Part shown: positions 1-5,420 of the stretch, piece by piece
Numbering within the stretch: the first letter of the stretch is position 1
Layout of the letters: the number at the start of each line of letters is the position of its first letter
NCBI GenBank assembly: GCA_002347085.1
Contig: DDWW01000054.1
Coordinates: 80,062-98,370 of the forward strand
Length of the DNA: 18,309 nucleotides
Source of the DNA: Desulfobulbaceae bacterium UBA2276
GTDB taxonomy: Bacteria > Desulfobacterota > Desulfobulbia > Desulfobulbales > Desulfocapsaceae
Direction: 5' to 3'
The notes under the pieces: model-generated
What the model was told of the DNA's origin: nothing
The model's input: the letters and a program-made list of their open reading frames with translations, nothing else
Databases searched by the model: none
Position numbers and translations under genes: made by a program

Positions 1-1193
1 CTGGTATTGCTGGAATTCAGGTTGGTGGTCATGGTGTTGAAGGAATCCACGAGCAGCCCCATTTCGTCGTCGGCCTTCTTCTCCAGGACAAAACCCAGAT
101 CTCCTTCGGCTACCCTTCTGGTGGCGGTGGCCAGCTTATCAATGGGACCGGTGATCCCTTTGGCGATATAAAAACCAAACCAGATCGCGGCAAAGACGAT
201 GAGCAGGGTGACAATCAGCAGGAGGGCCAGGAGCCAGAACTTGAACGGCCTTTTCATGTGATTGAGTTGCCGGTAATCCTCGATGCCCTGAGTGATGATG
301 GTCATGCGCTCTTTTTGTTCTTTTGGAATTATTCGGGTGGTGATCAGGATTGCTTTGGGGGATGGGAGCCGGGGGGTGGAGATCTGGGCAAGGTGACGGA
401 TCAGAACTCCCTGCTCGGATTCCTGCACCAGGAGAAATCCTTCGCTTTTGCTCCGTGCCTCATGGATGGCACTCGGAGGAATCTTGGGCAGGGGCAGGTC
501 CGTACTGAGTGCCGGGGTTTGTTGGGCCGTGATGCCTTCAGGTTGCTCGTCCGTGATCAGGGTGAGGCTGGCCGGACCATCAGCGAGATGTGAGTTGATG
601 ATGGTCTCCAGTATTTTCTGGAGGGCGGCCGGGTCGGCTGGAGATATGGTTTGTTTGGCAATGAGGTCGGCAATCAAGGGACTTTCTTGCTTCACCTGTT
701 CTTTGCGTTCCTGAATGACTGATTGAGCAAGTACCAGGGATTCCTGCAAGGATTGCTCAATGTTGGTGTTAAACCAGTAGTCCATGCTGGTCGAGATAAA
801 TTGCAGGGCCACAAAAAAGAGTAAGGCTGAAGGTACCAGCGACAGGCAGATGAACGACGTCACTAATTTTGTCTTCAGTTTGAAGCCCAGGAACTTTTGA
901 CGGCTTTCAAACAGGAGTTCGGCCAGATTGCGCAAGATCAGGAAAAACATGAGCAAGGCCAGCAGCACATTGAGATTGATGATGCCGAAGAGCAGGATGT
1001 TGCTGTTGACCGGCAGGGTAATGTCGCTGGTGACTAAGCCCTTTTCTAACCAGGTCAAGAGGCCAAGCAGGGCGAGGCAGGTCAGAATGACGATGCGGAT
1101 GAGTCTTTTTTTCTGTTGGCGTTGGGCCGGCGTCAGGGATGGCCTTTCAGAAGCAGAGTGAAGTTGCGGACTATTTTGTGTTGCTCTGTCCAT
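1..1193 (-). CDS. NtrY-like membrane sensor histidine kinase, N-terminal part (cut by window edge)
   Basis: This open frame begins at the ATG at 1193-1191 and runs off the left edge, so about 397 residues are visible and the PAS, HisKA and ATPase parts are missing. It has three hydrophobic segments in the first 130 residues (about 34-51, 65-87 and 107-128). A soluble, presumably periplasmic, region of about 180 residues follows. A fourth strong membrane segment lies at about 317-340 and leads into a HAMP linker (about 338-392, with the GPIDKLATATRRVAEGDLG stretch). This order is that of NtrY-type nitrogen/redox sensor kinases, which phosphorylate an NtrC-type sigma-54 response regulator. The stop of the DUF4390 gene lies 28 bp upstream, so the two are probably co-transcribed. 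The ribosome site is weak (AAAGGG, rather far from the ATG). The family call rests on architecture; the exact ligand is unknown. Confidence 0.8.
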   Translation of the reverse strand, partial: MDRATQNSPQLHSASERPSLTPAQRQQKKRLIRIVILTCLALLGLLTWLEKGLVTSDITLPVNSNILLFGIINLNVLLALLMFFLILRNLAELLFESRQKFLGFKLKTKLVTSFICLSLVPSALLFFVALQFISTSMDYWFNTNIEQSLQESLVLAQSVIQERKEQVKQESPLIADLIAKQTISPADPAALQKILETIINSHLADGPASLTLITDEQPEGITAQQTPALSTDLPLPKIPPSAIHEARSKSEGFLLVQESEQGVLIRHLAQISTPRLPSPKAILITTRIIPKEQKERMTIITQGIEDYRQLNHMKRPFKFWLLALLLIVTLLIVFAAIWFGFYIAKGITGPIDKLATATRRVAEGDLGFVLEKKADDEMGLLVDSFNTMTTNLNSSNT

Positions 1194-1221
1194 GCGCGCG
1201 GGGTGGCCCTTTGTGACGTGC

Positions 1222-1797
1222 TTAATAGGTGAATTCGATGGTATGCCAATCAGTTTTTACATCCCACCAGGAGACAAAAGGGACGACGTAGTGGAGCTTC
1301 ATGGGCAGGGTCTTTTCGTAGAGTTCGGCCTTGAGTTGCAGTTGATAGGAACTGTCCGGGATGAGCTGGGAGAGTTCAACGACCAATAAACCGTTGATCT
1401 CATTCATGGCCTTTAAGGCATCGCTCAATTGCGAGAACGATTCGGTCTTCTGTTTTTTTTCAGTTGTCTCAAGGCGGTAGGTTTCTTGTAAGGTGTCGTA
1501 GCTGAGAATGTGTTGAAACTGCATGGAAACGAGTTGCAGATCCGGCCAGTTTTTTTCGGTCTTGTGGAGCTCGACCAGAAAGGTGAACTCGATGGGGATG
1601 CCATTGTGTAATCCCTGCCGCATTTCTTCGGTGATGCCATTGTTGATCATGCCAAAAAGAAGGAGATGACTCTTTGAGGTAGTAATGATCAGGTCGGAAA
1701 AATGGACATCTTTGTTCTGGCTGGCCTGCACAGGCGGACTCTGAAACAGAAGAAGCAGGGCCAGGGGCAGAAGGAAGAAAAAGAGTTTGTGTCGCAT
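1222..1797 (-). CDS. DUF4390 family secreted/periplasmic protein
   Basis: A 191-residue protein with a clear signal peptide: positive start MRHK, a long leucine/phenylalanine core to about residue 20, and a likely cleavage after VQA (about residue 25). The mature part is predicted to be a beta-rich single domain with scattered aromatic residues (FVSWWDVKTDWHTIEFTY at the C-terminus). Proteins of this kind (DUF4390) are known to sit directly upstream of ntrY-like kinase genes in many proteobacteria, as here. Their biochemical role is not established. A periplasmic partner of the kinase sensor domain is a fair inference from the conserved pairing but is not shown by the sequence. Start chosen because the signal peptide begins exactly at this ATG. 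Confidence 0.75.
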   Translation of the reverse strand: MRHKLFFFLLPLALLLLFQSPPVQASQNKDVHFSDLIITTSKSHLLLFGMINNGITEEMRQGLHNGIPIEFTFLVELHKTEKNWPDLQLVSMQFQHILSYDTLQETYRLETTEKKQKTESFSQLSDALKAMNEINGLLVVELSQLIPDSSYQLQLKAELYEKTLPMKLHYVVPFVSWWDVKTDWHTIEFTY

Positions 1798-1989
1798 GGG
1801 TTTTCTGAAAAAGAGGGGTGAATGAATAGTTTTTAGACCAAAAACATACCTGATATTGTTCGATATGTCACGGTTTGTTATTGCCGTAAAAAGAGGGTTG
1901 GTACTAAGCCGTTGTAAATAAATAACTATAACATTGCAGCATCGTAAACGGCCCCTTGTATAATCTTCGGTGGATATAGTCTTATTTTC

Positions 1990-2018
1990 TTGACAGAGCG
2001 GCAGAGTCCTATTACTTT
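1990..2018 (+). promoter_or_regulatory. Candidate sigma-70 promoter of the DUF302-like gene
   Basis: A perfect -35 hexamer TTGACA (1990-1995) is followed after 17 bp by TACTTT (2013-2018; three of six bases match TATAAT). The perfect -35 compensates for a poor -10. Transcription would start near 2025 and give a leader of about 105 nt that contains the hairpin at 2065-2091. Confidence 0.35.
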
Positions 2019-2064
2019 GTGCATATGTTCATATATAGCTGGTGGCGTTTTGTGACGAAAGAAG

Positions 2065-2091
2065 CTGGCACCAGGGTGTGCCTGGTGTTGG
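2065..2091 (+). promoter_or_regulatory. Leader hairpin upstream of the DUF302-like gene
   Basis: CACCAGG (2069-2075) and CCTGGTG (2081-2087) form a perfect 7-bp stem around a 5-nt loop GTGTG. The stem extends to 11 bp as RNA through three G-U pairs and one closing C-G pair (2065/2091). No T-run follows, so it is not a standard terminator. It ends about 28 nt before the ribosome site, so a role in mRNA stability or translation is possible. Confidence 0.45.
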
Positions 2092-2130
2092 AAAATAATA
2101 GAGGTTGTTCAGCTCAAAAGAGGAAGAATC

Positions 2131-2547
2131 ATGGATAGAAATGAAAATCTGTATCAAGCCGAGACCGCCAAGAGTGTTGCGCAGTTTGCCGGTGATTTTA
2201 CAACAACGTGTAAAAAGTACGCCTTTGTCGTCAATAATAGCGACTCCATGGATATGAAGAAGACCTTCAGGGCCCACGGAGGCGTTGTCCCCGATGACTT
2301 TGATCTGTACATGATGCAGGTCTGCAAGCCTACCAAGGCGGATAAAAGTCTGACTGCTAACCCAGAGCGTTCCATTCTGATGCCTAAATTTGTCATGGTC
2401 TTCTCCAAAGAGGGGAAAACCCATATCCGCTATATGAGCTACAGCGCGGCCGATATCGCCGAGATGGTTCCTGGCGATCCCAAATTCCCGGAATCCCTGG
2501 CCGAGACCTTTGCCAAGATCAGATCGATGATTGATGAGGCAAAATAA
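2131..2547 (+). CDS. DUF302-like domain protein
   Basis: A 138-residue soluble protein without signal peptide or membrane segment. The middle and C-terminal part (MMQVCKPTKADKSLTANPE, then RSILMPKFVMVFSKEG) resembles the DUF302 core, in which a segment of the type 'GACNP..AHKAL...P..G..LPC.V.VYE' is typical; the single Cys of that signature is kept (VCKP) while the second (LPC) is replaced by a Lys. DUF302 proteins are small alpha/beta proteins of unknown function that often occur in sulfur- and metal-related contexts. The start is supported by a good ribosome site, GAGGAAG, 5 nt before the ATG. The gene is monocistronic or only loosely linked to the transporter downstream, from which it is separated by a structured repeat. 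The family assignment is tentative. Confidence 0.6.
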   Translation: MDRNENLYQAETAKSVAQFAGDFTTTCKKYAFVVNNSDSMDMKKTFRAHGGVVPDDFDLYMMQVCKPTKADKSLTANPERSILMPKFVMVFSKEGKTHIRYMSYSAADIAEMVPGDPKFPESLAETFAKIRSMIDEAK

Positions 2548-2592
2548 CGGATTATTGCCGGCAGGATGACCTGCTGATTCTCCGTGCTCCTA

Positions 2593-2717
2593 ATTCTAAA
2601 TCGCATTCAAACCAATACCTTCGTCGACTGCACTGCGCGGCTCCTCACCGTACTCCCCGTACTGCTTCGTCGCCGCTCACTTGTCTTCTCGGTCTTGAAT
2701 TGAATGCAACTTAGAAT
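2593..2717. repeat. Structured intergenic repeat with terminal inverted repeats
   Basis: The two ends, 2593-2611 and 2699-2717, are imperfect inverted repeats (16 of 19 positions pair; core GCATTCAA / TTGAATGC and ATTCTAA / TTAGAAT). Between them lie nested smaller inversions: GCGGC (2637-2641) with GCCGC (2672-2676), and GTAC (2650-2653) with GTAC (2659-2662) around a CCCC-rich loop. TTCGTCG is present twice (2620 and 2666). The whole 125-bp unit would fold into one branched structure. No open frame fits it. It has the form of a small non-autonomous element or a REP-type unit. Confidence 0.6.
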
Positions 2718-2741
2718 AAATCCTTCTAAGCGAGATCGTTC

Positions 2742-3728
2742 ATGTGGAAAATTCTTCTCTCAATCAATAAAAAACTCTTCTGGGCCATCCCGGTGATGAT
2801 GTCTTTGGGCTTTCTCTTTGGCAAGAGTGTCAATCAGGAAACGGTGAAATCGTTAAAGTCACTGATTATGCCGTTGACCTTTCTCATGGTCTATCCGATG
2901 ATGGTGACCCTTAATATCAAGCATCTCAAGGATGGTATCAAGAATGTCAGGCTACAAGTCCTGGCTCAGGCCATAAATTTTTGCCTCGTTCCTTTTCTGG
3001 CCTATGGGCTTGGGCTCTATTTTTTCCCTGATAATCATTATATGGCCCTGGGTTTATTGCTGGCATCTCTGCTGCCTACCAGTGGCATGACCATCTCCTG
3101 GACCGGTTTTGCCAAGGGCAACATGGGGGCGGCTATCAATATGACGGTTATTGGTCTGGCCCTGGGTTCTTTGGCCACACCGTTGTATGTCAAGATGCTC
3201 ATGGGGGCCAAGGTCGAAATGGATATGATCCTGGTTGGTAAACAGATTGGCTACATAGTCTTTCTTCCCATGATTTTTGGTTATGTGACCCGCTCCTGGT
3301 TTCTGAAGAAATATGGGCAACAGGAGTTCAAGAAGACCTGGGCCCCGCGTTTTCCATCCCTGTCAACGATTGGGGTGCTGGGCATTGTCTTTGTTGCCAT
3401 TGCCCTGAAGGCCCAGCAGTTATCGCAGAATCCGTTGCTGTTCTGGCAGATTTTGCAGCCCTTGCTGGTGCTGTACGCGGCTAATTTCTTGATTGGCACC
3501 ATTCTTGGCCGCTTGCTGTTTTCCCGTGGCGATGCGATCGCTCTCGTTTATGGAACGGTGATGCGGAACCTGTCCATTGCCCTGGCCATTTCGATCAATG
3601 CCTTTGGAGAACAAGGGGCGGACGCGGCCTTGGTTATTGCGGTTTCCTATATTATTCAGGTGCAGGCCGCGGCCTGGTATGTCAAGTTTGCCGATCTTTT
3701 TTTTGGCCCGGCACCTGCCGAGTCATGA
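2742..3728 (+). CDS. Bile acid:sodium symporter / arsenite-permease family membrane transporter
   Basis: A 328-residue, very hydrophobic inner-membrane protein with about nine or ten membrane segments (roughly 12-29, 40-57, 71-93, 98-116, 129-150, 164-184, 206-224, 233-256, 266-286, 293-318). The glycine- and serine-rich stretch LPTSGMTISWTGFAKGN at about 111-127 followed by an N-rich helix corresponds to the first crossover motif of the BASS/ACR3 fold, and VYGTVMRNLSIALAI at about 267-281 to the second. Members named arsenic resistance protein (ACR3-like) and small-molecule:Na+ symporters share this layout. The classic ACR3 cysteine region is not evident, so the substrate is open: arsenite efflux or an organic anion are both possible. 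No arsR or arsC gene is near. The ribosome site before the ATG is weak (AGCGAGA). Confidence 0.75.
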   Translation: MWKILLSINKKLFWAIPVMMSLGFLFGKSVNQETVKSLKSLIMPLTFLMVYPMMVTLNIKHLKDGIKNVRLQVLAQAINFCLVPFLAYGLGLYFFPDNHYMALGLLLASLLPTSGMTISWTGFAKGNMGAAINMTVIGLALGSLATPLYVKMLMGAKVEMDMILVGKQIGYIVFLPMIFGYVTRSWFLKKYGQQEFKKTWAPRFPSLSTIGVLGIVFVAIALKAQQLSQNPLLFWQILQPLLVLYAANFLIGTILGRLLFSRGDAIALVYGTVMRNLSIALAISINAFGEQGADAALVIAVSYIIQVQAAAWYVKFADLFFGPAPAES

Positions 3729-3756
3729 GCAGGAGTTGGTGCTTTTGTAATGAGTT

Positions 3757-3774
3757 TGACTCTGCGGAGAGTCA
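3757..3774 (+). terminator. Hairpin after the transporter gene (weak terminator candidate)
   Basis: TGACTCT (3757-3763) and AGAGTCA (3768-3774) form a perfect 7-bp stem with a GCGG tetraloop, 28 bp after the transporter stop. No T-run follows, so it may be a processing or stability hairpin rather than an intrinsic terminator. Confidence 0.35.
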
Positions 3775-3802
3775 GGTGGAATCTGGAGAATATGTGCTCC
3801 CT

Positions 3803-3840
3803 TTGCCGGCAGTTGAGGGCAAAAAATCCTTGCCGGCAGG
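3803..3840. repeat. Two direct copies of a TGCCGGCA palindrome upstream of usp
   Basis: TTGCCGGCAG occurs at 3803-3812 and 3830-3839, each holding the perfect 8-bp palindrome TGCCGGCA, 27 bp apart. The same 11-mer TTGCCGGCAGG is also found at 2555-2565, between the DUF302-like gene and the transporter. Paired palindromes just upstream of a gene are typical of a regulator binding site, but nothing here identifies the regulator. Confidence 0.35.
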
Positions 3841-3874
3841 GTGACGGTGAGTGGATACAGCCATTGGAGGCGAG

Positions 3875-4375
3875 ATGAAACAATCCCTGTTTAAAAAAAT
3901 ATTGTACGCAACAGACCTCTCTGAAACCGCCGGAAAGGCGGCGCGTTATGCCCTTAGTCTGGCCCATGAGTATGGGGCTGAGCTGACGGTTGTCAATGTT
4001 ATTCCTGATCTGGTCGAGGAGATGTCCGCCGGGATGGGGTATGATCTGGCCGGTCATTTCAGCCAGGAGAAGCTCAACAGTTTTTACACGGAAGGGCTTG
4101 AGGAAAGCCAAAAGGCGGTGATTGCGCGTATCCATAGCGTCTGCCGGGAGGCAGGGAGTGAATTGGAGAACTGCTCAGTGCAGCCTAAGGTAATAGTAAA
4201 GATTGGACATCCTGTGGAACAGATTGTGAAAACTGCAACAGAGGGTGAATTTGATCTGGTGGTGCTTGGCACCCATGGTCATAGCATGATCGATGACCTT
4301 CTTTTGGGCAGTGTTGCCCGAGGGGTGGTGAAAAAAAGTCCTATGCCGGTCTTGACCGTCAGGCTTAGGGGTTAA
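3875..4375 (+). CDS. Universal stress protein (UspA family)
   Basis: A 166-residue cytoplasmic protein of one Usp domain. The start MKQSLFKKILYATDLSETA is the usual first beta-strand and P-loop-like turn. The ATP-binding signature G-x2-G-x9-G-S is complete near the C-terminus (G132, G135, G145, S146 in GTHGHSMIDDLLLGS), so an ATP-binding, UspFG-like member is expected. A GTG-initiated longer frame from 3851 is possible, but the ATG at 3875 has a near-perfect ribosome site (GGAGG at 3866-3870) at the right distance and begins exactly where family members begin. It lies 30 bp before the NifX-like gene and is probably co-transcribed with it. Usp proteins help cells survive stress and starvation; the specific trigger is not visible. 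Confidence 0.9.
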   Translation: MKQSLFKKILYATDLSETAGKAARYALSLAHEYGAELTVVNVIPDLVEEMSAGMGYDLAGHFSQEKLNSFYTEGLEESQKAVIARIHSVCREAGSELENCSVQPKVIVKIGHPVEQIVKTATEGEFDLVVLGTHGHSMIDDLLLGSVARGVVKKSPMPVLTVRLRG

Positions 4376-4405
4376 TAATAAAAAGGTAGAGAAGGAGAAG
4401 AAAAA

Positions 4406-4795
4406 ATGCGTATAGCTATTCCGACAAATAATCCAGGTGGGATGCAGGCCCTGCGTTCAGAACATTTTGGCCATTGTGATGTCTTTACTGTGGTTGAGCT
4501 GGATGATGATAAAAACATCAGGACGGTGGAAACGATTCCGACACCTGAACACGGGGCAGGTGGCTGCATGGTCCCGGTGAATACCCTCAATATCGCCAAG
4601 GTGAATGCCATTGTGGTGGGCGGTATGGGCGCCAATCCTTTACGGGGTTTTAATCAGGTAGGGATTGAAGTGTATTGGGCCGATAGAAACAGTATCCCTG
4701 ATGCTACGGCAGTGATTGAACATTTTGTGGCGGGTAAATTGCCAATTATGCATGCGGATCAGGTCTGCGGTGGCGGTAGTAATTGCCATCATTGA
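4406..4795 (+). CDS. NifX/NifB C-terminal-like (dinitrogenase Fe-Mo cofactor biosynthesis family) protein
   Basis: A 129-residue single-domain protein. Motifs of the family are all present: MRIAIPTN at the N-terminus, SEHFGHCDVF (18-27), GAGGCMVPVNTL (50-61) and VGGMGANPL (71-79). The short tail CGGGSNCHH (121-129) is rich in metal ligands (two Cys, two His). In nitrogen fixers the domain carries Fe-Mo cofactor precursors; in anaerobes without nitrogenase, stand-alone copies are common and related proteins (ORP type) bind Mo-Cu-S or Fe-S clusters. No nif genes are in the window, so a metal-cluster carrier role outside nitrogenase is the better guess. The ribosome site AGAAGGAG is good. The gene sits between usp and a DUF134 regulator, a pairing seen in many anaerobes. 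Confidence 0.85.
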   Translation: MRIAIPTNNPGGMQALRSEHFGHCDVFTVVELDDDKNIRTVETIPTPEHGAGGCMVPVNTLNIAKVNAIVVGGMGANPLRGFNQVGIEVYWADRNSIPDATAVIEHFVAGKLPIMHADQVCGGGSNCHH

Positions 4796-4814
4796 GTGAC
4801 GGGGGCCTAAATAT

Positions 4815-4843
4815 TTGATTTTTTCCTTCATCTACAGTATAAA
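4815..4843 (+). promoter_or_regulatory. Candidate sigma-70 promoter of the DUF134 gene
   Basis: TTGATT (4815-4820) and TATAAA (4838-4843) are separated by exactly 17 bp. Transcription would start near 4850, about 80 nt before the DUF134 start, just ahead of the inverted repeat at 4859-4896. It suggests that the DUF134 gene can be expressed independently of the genes before it. Confidence 0.5.
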
Positions 4844-4858
4844 AAGAAGGAATTGATG

Positions 4859-4896
4859 ATGGCAGTCTGTGTGTGTTAACGCATGCAAACTGCCAT
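4859..4896. promoter_or_regulatory. Inverted repeat in the DUF134 leader (possible operator or leader hairpin)
   Basis: ATGGCAGT (4859-4866) and ACTGCCAT (4889-4896) are perfect 8-bp arms around 22 bp that contain two further small palindromes, GTTAAC and GCATGC. Arm centres are 30 bp apart, about three helical turns. The position at roughly +9 to +46 from the predicted start is suited to repression by a dimeric regulator, possibly DUF134 itself; an RNA hairpin is the alternative. Confidence 0.4.
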
Positions 4897-4928
4897 ATTT
4901 GTTTCTTCTAACTGTAAAAAAGAACAAC

Positions 4929-5234
4929 ATGTCTCCACGTCCAAAAAAAATACGCCATTGTCAAGGAAACTTCTGTGGCCGGGCCTTTAAGCCAACCGGC
5001 ACTCCTTTAAGCAAGCTTGAGCGGATAGAACTGCATCGTGATGAGCTTGAATCCCTCCGGCTTTGTGATCGTGACGGCTTGACTCAGGAAGAGGCTGGGC
5101 AGTTCATGGGGGTATCGCGGGGAACGATTCAGCGGATTATCACCACGGCCAGAAAGAAGGTGGCGACAGCGCTTGCGGAAGGGCAGGCCCTTGTTTTTGT
5201 TGATGATGAGGAACAGGGAGAGCAGGGGAAGTAA
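4929..5234 (+). CDS. DUF134 (UPF0251) family helix-turn-helix DNA-binding protein
   Basis: A 101-residue basic protein. The start MSPRPKKIRHC matches the usual family beginning (M-x-R-P-x-K-x-R), so this ATG is preferred to an upstream GTG at 4869 that would add 20 unrelated residues. The C-terminal half has a helix-turn-helix of the sigma-70 region 4 type: LTQEEAGQFMGVSRGTIQRI (about 51-70), followed by the basic helix ITTARKKVATAL. The N-terminal Cys residues (RHCQGNFCG) may bind a metal. DUF134 proteins are putative regulators often encoded next to NifX-like proteins, which is the case here, so control of the NifX-like gene or of itself is likely. The tail is acidic (DDEEQGEQ). The function has not been proven for the family. 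Confidence 0.85.
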   Translation: MSPRPKKIRHCQGNFCGRAFKPTGTPLSKLERIELHRDELESLRLCDRDGLTQEEAGQFMGVSRGTIQRIITTARKKVATALAEGQALVFVDDEEQGEQGK

Positions 5235-5315
5235 AGAGGGATGTTTTTCCCTGTATTGCTGATTCGAGCACTGTTTCGTATCTTCTCTGGCTGAAGTAGC
5301 CTGCCAGGCGCCACG

Positions 5316-5349
5316 CCAGGAAACAGCAGGACAGATTGCTGTTTCCTGG
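5316..5349. repeat. Perfect 13-bp hairpin between DUF134 and prfC (hairpin B-prime)
   Basis: CCAGGAAACAGCA (5316-5328) and TGCTGTTTCCTGG (5337-5349) are exact complements around an 8-nt spacer. No T-run follows on either strand. It lies 5 bp from the 66-bp element at 5355-5420, just as another perfect hairpin adjoins the second copy of that element behind era. The two second hairpins share the inner arms AAACAGC / GCTGTTT. Confidence 0.75.
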
Positions 5350-5354
5350 ACGTT

Positions 5355-5420
5355 GCATAAGAGGCCGTAAGCTCTACGAGCAAGAAAAAGACCTTGCTCG
5401 TAGAGCAACGGTCTCTAAAA
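5355..5420 (-). repeat. 66-bp structured repeat element, copy 1, at the 3' end of prfC
   Basis: Read on the minus strand it begins TTTTAGAG and ends CTCTTATGC. It is identical to 15620-15685 at 60 of 66 positions. A perfect 14-bp stem joins 5371-5384 and 5393-5406; an outer stem (5361-5368 with 5408-5415) extends it with one mismatch and a small internal loop. The TAG stop of prfC (5417-5415) occupies element positions 4-6. On the minus strand the first half also forms TTGCTC-TAC-GAGCAA followed by GGTCTTTTT, which could end prfC transcription. Confidence 0.9.
5385..5408 (-). terminator. Candidate intrinsic terminator of prfC (within repeat copy 1)
   Basis: In the prfC direction, TTGCTC (5408-5403), loop TAC, GAGCAA (5399-5394), then GGTC and TTTTT (5389-5385). 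The 6-bp stem and interrupted T-run make it weaker than the equivalent behind era. It competes with the 14-bp long hairpin of the same element. Confidence 0.5.

Larger units (their letters stand above)
1798..2130. other. Divergent intergenic region between the DUF4390 gene and the DUF302-like gene
   Basis: About 333 bp without a gene, AT-rich. It should hold the promoters of both the leftward DUF4390-ntrY operon and the rightward DUF302-like gene. For the rightward gene two promoter candidates are visible: TTGACA at 1990-1995 with TACTTT at 2013-2018 (17-bp spacer), and TTGCAG at 1934-1939 with a perfect TATAAT at 1959-1964 (19-bp spacer). A strong hairpin lies at 2065-2091, in the expected leader. 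No convincing promoter was picked out for the leftward operon. Confidence 0.6.

Noticed and set aside
2742..3728. Firm naming of the transporter as Acr3 arsenite efflux pump
   Set aside because: The family fold fits, but the typical Acr3 signature around its conserved Cys is not seen and no ars gene is adjacent, so the substrate is left open.
4406..4795. Part of a nitrogen fixation cluster (nifX)
   Set aside because: No nif structural or assembly gene is in the window, and stand-alone members of this family are common in anaerobes without nitrogenase.
5237..5252. Terminator after DUF134 (AGGGA-6-TCCCT)
   Set aside because: The stem is only 5 bp and no T-run follows it.
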